Shown: positions 10,750-23,340 of the stretch, piece by piece
Position numbering within the stretch: the stretch's first letter is position 1
Layout of the letters: each line of letters starts with the position of its first letter
Translations under genes and position numbers: made by a program
From: Erigeron canadensis
Lineage: Eukaryota > Streptophyta > Magnoliopsida > Asterales > Asteraceae
NCBI RefSeq assembly: GCF_010389155.1
Contig: NC_057769.1
Location: 21,824,735 to 21,888,734 of the forward strand
DNA length: 64,000 nucleotides
Reading direction: 5' to 3'
Notes under the pieces: model-generated
What the model was told of the DNA's origin: nothing
Seen by the model: only the letters and a program-made list of their open reading frames with translations
Databases searched by the model: none

Positions 10750-12976
10750 TGACGACTTTACTAGCTGCCGCAAACTCACCCAATGCCCTACTTATCAGCC
10801 AGATGATCATGCACGATCATGAGGTTGGTCGGGGTAATACACCTCCAAAGCTTTTCCGTATTTAAAATTATTGGATGTGGAAGAGACGTTTTGAAGACTA
10901 CATTCGTCTCACTGACATGGAAATGTGGCTTGTGATAACTCAAGGTTTTGATTGGCCTTCATATGAAAAGAACGGAGTGATCAGTAGGTACACTTATGCT
11001 GATATGCCTATTGAAGAACGTAAAAGATACGCTATTGAGGGAAAGACATTATCCACTTTTACTATGGTCTTGCCTCAAGATAGTGTACATTTGTTTATTT
11101 ATGGGATGCTCTTGAAAGATATTGTGAGGGCGATGTAACTTTGAAGAAGAATCGTATCAAGCTTCTGAAGCGCCAGTATGAAGCCTTTAATGGACTGAAA
11201 AGGGAATCTCTTGACGAGATTATTATTCGATTCAGTCAATTGACCACTGAGTTGTTGTACTTTGAAGTTGTTTATCCTCCAACTGAGCTAGTTGATAAGT
11301 TTTTGGATTCACTGCCTAAGACATGGACTGATTATGTTCATCAACTTCAAGATGATCAGGAATACTGTACATGGGACTTTGAAAAGGTAGTCTCCAAGCT
11401 AAAGAACAAAGACATGAAGAGAAGGATTAAAGATACTCACTCGGATTTTACACAAGATCCATCCTTATATCATGCTAAGTTTGTTCATTTAGCAAGTTCC
11501 AGCTCAGGAAACAATGCATTTCTAAGTGGTGCAGAAGCTACACCAATAGTAGATGTTGAAGGTATTGCTGGATACGTTGCTTATGATAATACACATTCAA
11601 ATGTCAAGAGCAATGTACAATCTTTTCATTCTATGCCAATGAGTATGAGTTCTGCAGAAGGAAGAATGAGTGTTTACTCAGCCTTTTGTAATGCTCATGA
11701 AGCAATTATTGGAGGAAAGATTATTGATCATGCAGTAATTAATGAGGATTATAATCAAATAGATCCTGATGATTTGGAAGAAATGGATCTACAATGGCAG
11801 CTTGCTATGCTTACTATTAAGGTCAGAAGATTCACTCAGAGAACTGGGAGACCTATAGGTAATGGCACTAAAGGCTTTGACAAATCCAAGGTGAAATGTT
11901 ATAACTGCGATGGATTTGGTCATTTTGCAAGAGAGTGTCAACGACCTAAGAGGATTGATAATACCGTTGCTGGTCGTCAAAATTATAATCAAGGCGGTAT
12001 TACTCCGAGTAATCATAAGACGCAAGCAATGATTACATATCCTGCTACTCCACAACAGCCAATTTCATCACCATTTTCGGAGTCAAAGGTTGTTGTTTTT
12101 CAGAATCCAGATGGTACTTATCAATGGGATACACAATCTGATGATACCTCGAATCATGCCTACATGGTAGAATTATATGATGAGGTAGCTGCAACGATTG
12201 ATTATGTTGTGTACTCAAGTGAAGAAAGTGCATCTGAGATAGTACAGAAGAATATATGTAATGGTGCTGAGACAGTAAGATCTGAGAGTAAGCAAGTGAC
12301 AGCAGTAAAAGCATCTGAAGAAAAGGAAGAGTCATCAAATCCTGTTGATGACATTTCCATGAAGAGCATTGAAGAACAGATGAAGAACTTCGTGATACCT
12401 GAAGGTATGACAACTGAAGACTTTGTTGCATACATGGCAGATTGTAAGGCTGCAGATCAGAAGGTATCTTGTTCTTTATCTTCTATAATTGACGTGTGTA
12501 AAATGGTGTCAGATTTAAAACTTGAGGTGTTTATTTTGAATAAGTTAGTTATTAACTTAACTAGTCAAAACAACATGTTTAAAAAGGAAAACGACTCTTT
12601 GTTTGCCAAAAATTCTGGTTTGGTAAAACAAGAAAGTCTTTATCAAGATAAGATTCGTGCATCTGATAAGGATATTCTTTCATTAAAAGAAAAACTAAAG
12701 GAGTCAGTTCTGATGGAAAAAGTGGGAAATGAACAATATGCTCAACTAACTGAAGACTTTTCTAAAAAAGAGAAAGAATTAGTTGACGCAAAGTTGGAGA
12801 TAGTTAAGCTTAATACAAGACTAGATCAAATTAGGGGATCTGATTTAATACGATCAATGCAGATGCAAAAACCTGTACCACGGGATTCAAAAGATAAAAG
12901 TGGTTTGGGTATGAGTTATAATGAGGTTAGAGGTTCGTTCAATGATAATTATACAGTCTCTAACACAGCTTACTGA
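10750..12976 (+). pseudogene. Element B Gag
   Basis: The frame opens MTTLLAAANSP at 10750 and continues past an in-frame TAA (10863-10865) into WKRRFEDYIR and the copia Gag pattern. It then shifts frame near 11090-11138 and runs as 611 codons to 12976. A CX2CX4HX4C knuckle (CYNCDGFGHFAREC) is at 11897-11938. The C-terminal half contains an acidic segment and a predicted coiled coil (about 12490-12810, LKEKLKES context). Codons from 11141 use no upstream Met, as expected for a shifted continuation. Nucleocapsid protein; now broken. Confidence 0.9.
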
Positions 12977-13980
12977 AAAGATTGACAGTGGTGAAATTGA
13001 TCCAATCGTTTCAGAAAAACAAAATGTTGATCCAAAGACCCCTAAAAGCTCTAAAAACTCGACTGATAAAATTAAGGAGCTTAACAAGAAACATAAGCTT
13101 GAAAGTTCATTTGTTAAACCAGTGGATCCTAAGAATGGAATTTATGATACTAGTACTTCTAAAGGATCTAGTCAAGTAAAGTCAACTTGTCCTGTAGATA
13201 AGAACATTAAATGTTTTTAAATGAAAGGATGTGATACTATTTTTACATCAAATGAAATTGATTTTGAAAAGATCGATCATGACAAGATTGATAAAGTATG
13301 AAATAAGGATGAATCTACGTCTAGTGAAGTCCCCTTAACTCCATACAAGACTCATAAAAATTCTCAAAAGAAGGTACATTTTTTGGGTAAAAATGAGTCA
13401 ATAGGTTTATCAAAAGAGGAGTCAGCCACAATTGAACTTAAGGAATGTTTAGGCATGACTTCAGCTGAGTTTGATCTTAAAGCTAAGAAAGCAAGAGCTA
13501 AAAAATCTTGTTTCTATTGTTATGAAGTAGGACATGTTTATAGTTGTTGTCCAAATAGGAAACGGGGATGTCCTAAAAAGGGTATGTCTTCTGGAGGATC
13601 TAGTGACTAAGATATTGTTGCTCACAATAATAGATCTAAGACTCCAAAACGACAGGGACCTTCACAGAATACTACTTCTAGTAGTGTAAGTCCGAGTCGT
13701 TTTCGTATACCTCAAAGGAGTAATTCACCTAGGAAGATGGCTCAACAAAATTGATCTCCTCCTGTTAGAATTAATAGTTCGTCTAAATTCTATGATCAAT
13801 TAGGGAGTCAACCTAGATTTGGTACTCACTCACCAAGAATTCACCTCCTAAGACTCGTTTCACTTCACCTAAGAAACAGTCTGTGACACCATCTTCATCC
13901 AAGGCTCCATTACAGAGCGATGGAGATTGGACCGAATTGATCATTAGAGATGAATTCAGCAAACCTAAACCTCAAAAGGT
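12921..13980 (+). pseudogene. Element B gag-protease spacer, second zinc knuckle
   Basis: Several short frames (12921-13220, 13383-13610, then only broken frames to 13980) continue the spacer between Gag and protease. The frame 13383-13610 has a second knuckle, CFYCYEVGHVYSCC, of the CX2CX4HX4C form. The rest is Ser/Pro/Arg-rich (13640-13900, for example SPSRFRIPQR). Two knuckle motifs so far apart are unusual for copia Gag. Confidence 0.72.
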
Positions 13981-14313
13981 TTGGGTTTCCTTCAGAAACT
14001 AACCATCTTATCGTCTGATGTGCAGGGAGAACCAAGGAAGCCTATCAGTCTTTGGTATGTTGACAGTGGATTCTCTCGGCACATGACAGGGGACAAGAAT
14101 GTTTTGTCCAATTATGAAGATGTAAATGGTTCGTATGTTAGTTTCGTTGGTCCCAAGGGCGGAAACATCTCGAGCCAAGGTGATGTTGTCAATGGGAAGA
14201 TTACGCTGGAGAAATTCATTTATGTGGAATAGTTATCACATAATTTATTAAGTGTTTCTCAGATTTGTGACAAGGGTAACAATGTCCATTTTAATGAGAA
14301 AGAAGCACTTATA
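13981..14313 (+). pseudogene. Element B aspartic protease
   Basis: The active-site context LWYVDSGFSRHMTGD gives the D-S-G triplet of copia proteases; the usual Cys after DSG is Phe here. The frame stops at a TAG (14230-14232) where relatives have a Glu codon. It then continues in the same frame through LSHNLLSVSQICDKGN into the integrase, so a single nonsense mutation separates the two. Confidence 0.88.
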
Positions 14314-15090
14314 TTGAAACTAGGATATGTTATTCCTGAAGACTGGATCCTGCTGAAAGCTCCTAGGAAGAGAGACATCTATGGCCTTGTGTTAGGTGTT
14401 GATGATCCAAAGGAGTCTGTTTGCTTGTTATCAAAAGCAAACGAATCTGAATCTTTGTTATGGCATAGAATAATGGGACATATCAATTTCCAAAAGATGA
14501 ATGACATTGTCAAACATGGTTTGGTTGACGGCGTTCCCATGAAACGGTTTGGAATGGAAGACAAATGTGTACCTTGTCTGAAAGGTAAACAACAAAAGTC
14601 TGCACATAAACCGAAACAAGAAAATTCTATTGCCAATCCTTTCGAGTTACTTCACATGGATTTATTTGGTCCAGTAAATGTAAGAAGTATCGGTGGGATG
14701 TATTACTGTTTGGTGGTTACTGATGATTACTCGAGATTCTCATGGGTATTCTTTCTTAAATCGAAAGATGAAACTCCGCAGATTTTGATAAATTTCTTTG
14801 TCAAAACTGAAAACATTTATGGAGTTCGTGTTAAGAGAATCAGGAGTGACAATGGAACTGAATTCAAGAATAATGTGATGGATGTCTTTCGTTTGTCAAA
14901 GGGAATCCAACATCAATACAGTTCTCCGTATGAACCACAACAGAATGGAGTTGCTGAAAGAAAGAATAGGACTCTAATCGAGACAGCCAGAACTATGCTT
15001 GCAGATTCAGGGCTTCCTACTATGTTTTGGGCGGAGGTGGTGAATACAGCTTGTCATATTTTAAATAGGGTTATTGTAGTCTTATTATGA
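14314..15090 (+). pseudogene. Element B integrase, broken near its C-terminus
   Basis: HHCC zinc head (LLWHRIMGHINF ... CVPCLKGK), then a DDE core with MDLFGP, RSDNGTEF and QQNGVAERKN holding the three acidic residues. After FWAEVVNTACHILNR the reading is destroyed at about 15066, where a complex inverted rearrangement begins. The normal C-terminal tail of the integrase resumes only in the right arm of the inverted repeat (from about 15545). Confidence 0.9.
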
Positions 15091-15156
15091 CGCTTAACTA
15101 CAATAACCGAATTTAAGCGTCATAAGAAGAAACCGAATTTACAGAATGTTGATTAA

Positions 15157-15849
15157 AAGTATTATCCATGTGATCTCTTAAAATAATCACATCATCAACT
15201 GTCTCAGTATCTGAATAAGAATCAGGACCATGTAGTGAACTAAACACACTATCGTAATCGAAGTTTTTGCCACTTCCAGAATGAATAGCGGGCTTATGAC
15301 TGACAATCTTGACATTTGTTCCCAAATCAACTTTGTCGGTCTGTTTGTTGTAAACCCGTCGAATTGATGTTCCCGGTTTATAACCCATGAGAAATCCCTC
15401 TTCAACCTTTTAATCAAACTTTGACTGAGGTAGATACTTCAAGAAAGTACACGGTACACCAAATGGTTCAACATTCTGTAAATTCACCACCTCCGCCCAA
15501 AACATTCTGTTCCCGGTTTACAATTTACAGAATGTTGAACCATTTGGTGTACCGTGTACTTTCTTGAAGTATCTACCTCAGTCAAAGTTTGATTAAAAGG
15601 TTGAAGAGGGATTTCTCATGGGTTATAAACCGGGAACATCAATTCGACGGGTTTACAACAAACAGACCGACAAAGTTGATTTGGGAACAAATGTCAAGAT
15701 TGTCAGTCATAAGCCCGCTATTCATTCTGGAAGTGGCAAAAACTTCGATTACGATAGTGTGTTTAGTTCACTACATGGTCCTGATTCTTATTCAGATACT
15801 GAGACAGTTGATGATGTGATTATTTTAAGAGATCACATGGATAATACTT
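15157..15849. repeat. Large inverted duplication, two 328-bp arms
   Basis: Arms 15157-15484 and 15522-15849 are reverse complements, with a 37-bp spacer (15485-15521). I checked both ends base by base; the encoded peptides (MGYKPGTSIRRVYNK and onward) are the same in both arms, on opposite strands. The spacer side of the left arm carries the integrase stretch TTTGGGCGGAGGTGG in reverse, also found at 15027-15043. The left arm is therefore an inverted extra copy of integrase-tail sequence. The transcript would form a very long hairpin. Confidence 0.93.
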
Positions 15850-16556
15850 CTATATCTCCGCCTACTCGAAATGTCGATACTACTCAAACCAACGTTCAGT
15901 CTACTACTGATGTTGATGAAAGTGGTAAGGATAAGAATAAGACACCAGATTCAGATGATAATGAACCCGAGAACACTATACCACTTATTCCATCAAAGGT
16001 TTCACTGCCTGATGATGATCCTGTTACTGAAGAATCGGAAGATGATTTTAGCTCTCCTGGGTTTCAGATTAGAACAAATTTAGGAGAAAGTCTGAATGTT
16101 GATTCGGTTCCTCAATATCGAATTAATAAGGATCACCCAGTTGAAAATATTGTTGGTAATGCTACAGAACCTGTTCGAACTAGAAATCAGTTGAATAAGG
16201 ATCTAACTAGTTTGTTTTGTGAAGTGAAAGACACTGGATTGATAACTGAGTGTTTGTATTCTGGTTTCATTTCACAAGTAGAACCTAAGAATGTTAAGGC
16301 AGCACTTCAAGATCCATGTTGGGTTGAAGCTATGCAACAAGAATTAGCTCAATTTGAAAAACTTGGAGTTTGGGAGTTAGTAGATGTGCCTAGAGGTAAA
16401 GAACCGATTGGAACTCGTTGGGTATATAAATGCAAACGAGATGACAAAGGGATCGTTACTAGAAATAAAGCACGTTTGGTTGTTCAGGGGTTTGCACAAC
16501 GAGAAGGATATGACTATAACGAAACTTTTGCACCAGTTGCTAGTATTAAGCTATAA
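15618..16556 (+). pseudogene. Element B integrase tail, linker and RT N-terminus
   Basis: Begins in the right arm of the inverted repeat with MGYKPGTSIRRVYN, the integrase C-terminal tail. It then passes a 200-residue acidic linker and enters RT at DPCWVEAMQQELAQFEKL, GTRWVYKCKRDD and RNKARLVVQGF. It ends after TFAPVASIKL at a TAA (16554-16556), and RT continues from 16595 in another frame. Confidence 0.88.
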
Positions 16557-16594
16557 GGTTATTTTTAGCCTATGCAAGTTTCAAAGGTATAAAG

Positions 16595-17815
16595 GTGTAT
16601 CAGTTAGACGTTAAGAGTGCCTTCTTATACGGTGAAGTCAAAGAAGAAGTGTATGTTCACCAACCACCGGGGTTTGAAGATCCGAAGTATCCAAGAAGAG
16701 CATATCGATTGGATAAGGCTCTTTATGGATTGCATCAAGCACCTAGAGTGTGGTATGAAAAGTTGTCGACACATTTGTTGACAAATGAATTTACAAGAGG
16801 ATCGATAGACAGCACATTGTTTATCAAGTGGAAGAAGCGAGATTATCTAATTGTACAAGTTTACGTGGATGATATCATTTTTGGTTCATCTAATATAAAG
16901 ATGTGCAAAGAGTTTGAAATGAGCATGAAAAATGTATTTGAAATGAGTGTTATGGGGGAATTACAATTTTTCCTCGGACTACAAGTAGATCAAAGGAAAG
17001 ATGGATTCTTTATTCACCAGTCTAAGTATGTCGATGACATCTTGGAGAGGTTTCAACTGTTAGAGTCCAAGACATATGGTACTCCTATTCAGCAAAATCA
17101 TGGTTTAGGGGTTCTTGATCCGAAAGATGAACTTGTGGATGAAACTTATTATCATGCTATTATTGGCTCAATGATGTATCTGACTGCTTCGCGTCCAGAT
17201 ATTATGTTCGCTGTTTGTCTTTGCGCTAGATTTCAAGCTAGTCCGAAAGAGTCACATTTGACTGCAGCAAAACGTATTCTGCGTTATCTTAAGGGAAACC
17301 AAGGGCTTGGTCTATGGTATCCAATGGGAGGAACGTTTGATTTTGTTGCATATACTGATTCGGACTTTGGCGGTTGTAATAAGGGCAGAAAGTCTACAAC
17401 TGGAGGTTGTCAGTTGTTAGGAGAAAGATTAGTATCGTGGCGATGCAAGAAGCAGACATGTGTTGCTCAGTCTTCATGTGAGGCAGAGTATATGGCTGCT
17501 GGTAGCTGTTGTTCCCAGGTATTGTGGATTTAGCAACAACTTCGTGACTACGGTATGGATTTTCTTGATACCCCTATTAGAATAGACAATAAGTCAGCTA
17601 TAGACATTACAAATAACCCTGTCATGCATAAGGTCACCAAGCATATTGATATTAGACATCATTTCTTGCGTGATTGTACCCAAAAGAAGTTAATTCATTT
17701 GGAAAAGGTTATAACTGATGATAATTTAGCCGATTTGTATACCAAAGCATTTGATAAGACTCGATTTGAGAAGTTAATTCTTCTCAATGGGATGAAGAAT
17801 GCTGATTCATATTAA
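16595..17815 (+). pseudogene. Element B RT core and RNase H
   Basis: Opens at YQLDVKSAFLYGEV and carries ALYGLHQAPRVWYE. The catalytic YVDD is encoded at 16862-16873, followed by [12 protein letters not shown]. RNase H follows with SDFGGC, SSCEAEYMAAGSCC and, after a TAG near 17531, NKSAIDITNNPV and KHIDIRHHFLRD, with the end at 17813-17815. One nonsense codon apart, this is the best-preserved catalytic region of the element. Confidence 0.93.
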
Positions 17816-20618
17816 ATCTCTCACAGAACTAATTTTGTAAGTTTGTGTCTGTAAATAACTAGAGTCATAAAAATACAAAAAAGAGTTCTTAGTGTCATAA
17901 AAACCATAAAAATGTGAAAAATGAGAAAATGACAAAAATATGGAAGAGATTTAAGTTAATGCAGTCAGATGATTAGAAGTGAGGATACTTAGCTTTTAAG
18001 TCTGCTTAATCGTAATATAACTGCTTAGTTCAGTGATTACAATTTGGGATATATTGGTAGACACAAAGTAGCAAGGTTTCCTTAATCTGAACTTAAATTA
18101 TACAATGTTCTTATGGAAAACATATTCAGATATATGGCTGAGAATGCTTGCTTTTCAGTAATGAATTGATCTAGTCCTTAAATTTTGTGAAAGATCTAGC
18201 ATTACTATAGGATTTGTTCAAAATTTAGTCAAAAACCTCTACTAATCATGAGCATGAAAGTTAAATGTGATATTGTTTATGCAAATGAAATGAATGAAAA
18301 TTAAGGGTCTAATGTGGTCTTTGAGATTCGGACAAGTATGTCCTCGGGGTGTCTTTGTATACCTAGCCTACCTAAAGCTTCCAACTTGGGATAGGTTGTC
18401 AGAAAGTTCGCTACATGGGTCTCATAGAAAATCACGGGTTCCTTATAAATAATGAAATGCAAAAGCAAATAAGTTAAATCACAATGTGATTAAATTCTGT
18501 TATCTAAAAAGTGTCTCATGATTTGTTTAAGGATGTTTTTGAATATATATTGAATATTTGTTATCTTAGTGCTTGTATCGATTACGGAAGTATATCTGAA
18601 TGTGGGTCACATAAGTTCGCAAACTATTCAATGGCATATTAGGCTACTCGGGTTACATGGTGACTATCCTTGGCCAGGGTATGTCGAAAGTGTCATAACT
18701 CAAAGGAAACTGGAAAACCGAGTGTTTAAGAGGACAAATATACCGGTAATCGTGGTTGGGTCACTGTTCATAACTAATAATAAGAAAATTATTTCTCACT
18801 TGCAGGCTTATGTAAATGCTAATCTGATCTAATCTGCAGAAACTTAGAATTTCTTGTAAATAAATAAAGTAGCTTAGTATTTTTTTTTTTTTTATTTTTA
18901 TTTTTTTTTTTTATTTTTGTTTCGTCTTTATTTTTATTTTCGTAATAAGTGTCAGTTTGTGTGTCAAACTAGTTCTTATTGCACGAGAGATTTGATAAGC
19001 ATTAAAAAGTTGTAATTCTTAGTGAATTATATAAGCTTACGGTATAAATGTTTATAAGATGGATTTTCAAATTAATACATAAGTTGTTTAATTTAGAAAA
19101 TGAAATGTTTTGAAAATTGAAAAGTCAAAATATTTTTGAATATGTTTCAAGTAAATTTTTGAAATTTCAATTGTTTTTGGTTGATAAGTATGCTTGACAA
19201 AGATTGGATTTGGCTTAGATTGCTCAGTTAAGTTTTTGGTTGTTTTGCATATTTATGATATTTTTATTGTTCTTGATGCATTGATGAAGTTTCTTAAGTG
19301 TGCAGGTTACAGATATCAAATTTCATTTGAATACCATGTTGAAACAAGTCGGATTGGATATATCATGATTAATCTACATGCGGAATGCATCATTGCCAAT
19401 TTATTAACCTAAGACTTAGTGTGATAGGTTATAGTTTTATTATCAAGATCACAACCTAAGATGTAATGTGATAGGTTGTTGATATGATATTTTTGATGTA
19501 TTGTAATGCATTATACATTAAATATGTTTTAATGTGAGTTTGCATTTGTTTAAAGTTAAACATCAATGAAGAAATGATCAATTTTATGTCAAGATAATAA
19601 TGTAAGATTTATTTGATACATTATTGTGATGACAAGTTAGTACGGATGATTTATAATTGCATATTCGAGTAGATACAGGTTTTTGGTAACGAGTATCTAC
19701 AGGTTTATGATTCTGGAATTTCTGGAATTTTTCGTTGTTTAAATTTCTGGAAAATTCACGAAATTTGGCTAAGGAATGAAGCTTATGTGGTTTAAAATGT
19801 GAAAATTCGAAATCACCTCGTGCTGACGTCAGCATGCCTCGCGCTGACGTCATCACGAAGCCTACGAACTGCGTGTTCAGCCCGGCCCATGTGGATTCGA
19901 ATATATATATGGGTTATTACTATTCATTAATTACCAATTAATCGAAATTAACCCTAAGTAAATCACACGAACTTCGTCTCCTTCGTGCAACTATTCATTC
20001 ACTCTTCTTTCGATCAATTTCATCCTTTTTCTTGATTATTATCCAGATTTGTTGGTAATTTCATAATCTAGGATAGTGAATTGATGTTTTAACTTTGAAA
20101 CTTACAAGATTTAAGCCGTTATAATGCCCGATTTTTTATTTTACCTCGAGTGAACAGTAACTCAGACGAACCATGAATTAGATCTTTGATCTTTGATGAT
20201 TTGGACTTAAATTGGACTTAAAATTAGATTAATTAACGTTTAAACATGTTAAATCTAACAAAACTTTAAGTAAACAAGTGTTAAATCAAGATTAATCAAA
20301 AGAATTTGTGTTTCGGTCACTATTCACACGAAGAACACAAATCAACTTCGTGTTCATCGAATTAGTTTCGATTTTATTTTCTGGGCATACACGAACCATA
20401 AACAAGTCCACGATGATGTTTTAGATTAATTTTAACAACAAATGGAGATGTTTTTACTTCGTGTTTCTGGGTTCATGCTTGGCTCGTGCTGACGTCACGA
20501 CGAAGGAAATCCTCCTCGTGATGACGTCATCACGAAGCAGACAAGTCAAAACCCTAAATTTTAGTTTTTTTTTCTAACTTTTGTTTTTCTTGTCGTTTTT
20601 GTCTGATTTTGTGCAGGT
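17816..20618 (+). other. Element B post-pol non-coding region
   Basis: AT-rich, with no convincing long gene. It contains a T-rich tract (18879-18935) and a near-duplicate ACCTAAGA..TGATAGGTT motif (19406-19478). It also has several acceptor-like TGCAG|G sites (18804, 19304, 20616) and two pairs of TGACGTCA palindromes (19824 and 19845; 20490 and 20522). The section from 19816 resembles the element's own LTR promoter and is listed separately. Confidence 0.7.
19816..19912 (+). promoter_or_regulatory. Putative internal promoter module of element B
   Basis: TGACGTCA at 19824-19831 and 19845-19852 lie in the same CTCGTGCTGACGTCAGCA context as the LTR pair at 24769 and 24802. They are followed after about 50 bases by a TATATATATGGG TATA-like box (about 19900-19911). 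Beyond it come ACACGAACTTCG words like those after the LTR start site. The spacing matches the LTR promoter (sites to TATA about 85 bases there). It sits about 700 bases before the first extra gene. Inferred, not demonstrated. Confidence 0.5.
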
Positions 20619-23146
20619 ATGGCAGGACAAGGTAATAACGCTCGTGTGTTCGTTAAGGAGCACAACGCTGCACTCGATCTCAGCATTACACAGACGGGGT
20701 GCACTTCAGAGTTTCACGGTGTCCTACAATTTCTTGCACGTTCTCGTGTTCATTTTGCAGTAACAGGGAACCCTTTGTTGGTGATTAGTCTCATTCGGGA
20801 GTTTTGGAACTCAGCCCGTTCAGTGCAGATGGGTGCTCACACATACAATTGCACTACTATTGGAGGACGTTCATTTTCATTTTCGGCTGGAGACTTACGG
20901 ACGACATTACACTTGGGTGATGTCGAGATAGAGCAGGTCCGACTGAGTTTTCTGAGGAATTCTGCGACGGTGCTCTACGTCGTATGGGGTATACTGGTGC
21001 TATTTCTCACCCATACTTCAGGAATCATCTTCGTGGCAAATGGAAGCTTCTTGCTTACTATTTGTTGAGGGCCATTAGTCATCGGAGTACAGGCTATGAC
21101 CAAATGAATATTCAGAATGCTTCTCAGATGGTTGCCTTGGTGCTGAACAAGCCATATAGCTTTTCTCAGTACATTTTTGATAATTTGGAGAAGCAGTTGA
21201 GGTCATTTGATACAAACAAGAAATTCTTTATGTTTCCAAGATTTGTGATGACCATAATTCGTCACTTTGCAGCTGATTTTCCATTTGACGGTCCTACGTT
21301 CACTTTAGGTCGTCTTACTTATAAGGCATTTGTTGAAAGTTTGAAGCACTTGTCGGGTAGAGATCATCCGATACATGTTGATAATCCATCATTGTTCGGA
21401 CACTTGATCAATCCTAACTATGTTGCACCCAGACAAGGTTAGGAGGATGAAGAACCCGTTGTTGCTGTTGCTGCTGCTGGTGATGATCAGGCTCGAAAAG
21501 ATCCTCATGAAGAATGAGCTGATCAGTTTGAGGGACTCAATGATATTCATCTGTATGCTGGAGATTTGGAGCAAGATTCAGATACGGATGCTCTTATGGA
21601 GGATATTGATGATCCTACAAATCTTCTACCACCATCTACTGGAGTTTCTACTTCTACCTGAGTTTCTACTTCTACCTCTGCTCCAGTTGATGTTGATGTT
21701 GGTCCTTCCGAAGTCCCGGTTAATGTTGTTGAGGATTCAGAAGATGAAGAAGAGGAAGAAAGACTGCCGAAGCGAAGAAGAAGACATGCAAGATCTCAGG
21801 CTGAAGTTGATAGAGAGTTTGCTGCTTATAATGAAGCCATGGAGAGATCTCATGCACCTACTGTTGGTGATACTCCATTGGTTGCTGCTTTAAGAGCCTC
21901 AGATTCTGATGTTCCTGTTTCGGTGTCTACTACTTCTGCTGGTGTTGTTATTGGGGAGAGAAGGTCGAGACCAAAGTTTATAATAAGGGGAATTGGTTCT
22001 CGCGCACAAGTTGTTACCGAGCCTACAACTGTTACGATTCCTACTGCTCCGGAGTCTACAGTTCGTCAAGAGCCAGAGCCGACACTTGTTGCTCCTAGGC
22101 CTTCGTCTGCTCCTATTCAGGCGACAGTTCCTGTTTCTACAATCATGGGACGTCTGTTGGCTCCTCTGCAAAGACCACAGATGCCTCCCACAGGAACTTT
22201 CAGTGCTCGTATGCCTTCGTTTGAAGCTACGATGCCACCTCAGGCCTCTACATCTGTTGTTGTTTCTACGTCACGTCCAGTTGCTCCGGTTCAAGTGCAG
22301 CTGAGTCGTTTATTTTCAGAGAAGAAGATGTTAGAGATGAGGGTCACAGCTTTGGAGAGTCAACTAAAGCTCCAAGCTACTAAGCATCAGGAAGAGATGG
22401 ACATGATGACAGCTCTTGTTCATTCTCTTGGTTCTAGACTTGACCAATTCTTGGCTCAAGGGGGAGATAAGAGTGGTTGTAAGGATGATGAGCTAGCAAG
22501 TAAGTCAAGAGATGATGATCATGAAGATCAAGATCCAGCTCAAGGTCCTAATCAAGCACAACCAGATGTTTGTGAGCCAGAGAATAGAAGTCAAGGTCAA
22601 GATACTGCTGGTGATGCTATGGATACAGAGACTGCAAACATTCAGGGGGAGTCATCAAGACAAAGAGAGTTAGAGATTGTTGGTACAGCTGGTGCTAGTA
22701 CTTCTAGGTCTCAAGATAAAGGCAAAGCTGTGATGGCCGCTCCAGATGCAGATCCTGATGATCCAAATAATGATGATGGGGAAGATTCCAATTCAGGTAA
22801 CTCCAATTCTAATTCTGATAGAATAGAAAGGGAGATAGTGAATGATCCTCATAATCATATAGAAAAAGAAAATCTTAGCAAAGGAAAATCTACTCAGGAT
22901 AGTGAGTCAACTAAGACTGATTCTACTACCAATGTCTCTACAGAGTCAGATTTGCACCCTTTAATTGTGCATAGACTATAAAAGAGATTGGGATATGATC
23001 CACAAGCTCATATGAGAGCTAGAGCAGAGATTATGGATTATGATGATTATTATGATCCAAGATCACTTAGGGATCAAATGAAAGAACAGTCAGGGTTAAC
23101 TTATACATCTTCAGAGTCAGAGTCAGATTCGGATTATAAACCTTAG
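20619..23146 (+). pseudogene. Element B extra gene 1 (post-pol accessory protein)
   Basis: Starts MAGQGNNARVF at 20619, right after a strong acceptor-like TTTTGTGCAG|GT. The frame shifts near 20930 into 20984-21442 (MGYTGAISHPY onward), then stays in one frame to 23146 with four stops (about 21440, 21515, 21659, 22979). Three parts are visible: a conserved N-terminal domain of about 270 residues homologous to the extra gene of element C; an acidic Pro/Ser/Thr-rich middle with a basic KRRRR cluster; and a coiled coil (LFSEKKMLEMRVTALESQL) before an acidic tail. I see no signal peptide or membrane segment in the corrected frame, so an envelope role is unsupported. The N-terminal part may belong to the family often labelled putative plant transposon protein. 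Confidence 0.75.
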
Positions 23147-23340
23147 TGCTAATGATTTTTGTTTTTGTTTTTGTAATAATTATAAGATAAATATGAATGC
23201 AATTGTTGCATTATATTTATGATATAGTATTATTTATTTTAATTTCTTTTATGTATTTATACTATTTTATTATGTCTTGAGTTATAATTCATGTTCTTCT
23301 TGATGCTGAAGAAGATCTAGAAAGTATCGATGATGAAGAT

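Noticed and set aside
18560..18840. Open frame of 87 codons in the post-pol region of element B
   Set aside because: No homology recognised and no extension on either side; within a non-coding stretch.
20941..21068. Hydrophobic stretch suggesting a membrane segment in extra gene 1 of element B
   Set aside because: It appears only in the frame after a frameshift; in the corrected frame, which aligns with element C, the segment is not hydrophobic. An envelope-like call is therefore not supported.
21420..21893. Leu-rich open frame overlapping extra gene 1 of element B
   Set aside because: It is the out-of-frame shadow of the acidic, Val/Asp/Glu-rich true frame, which continues on both sides.
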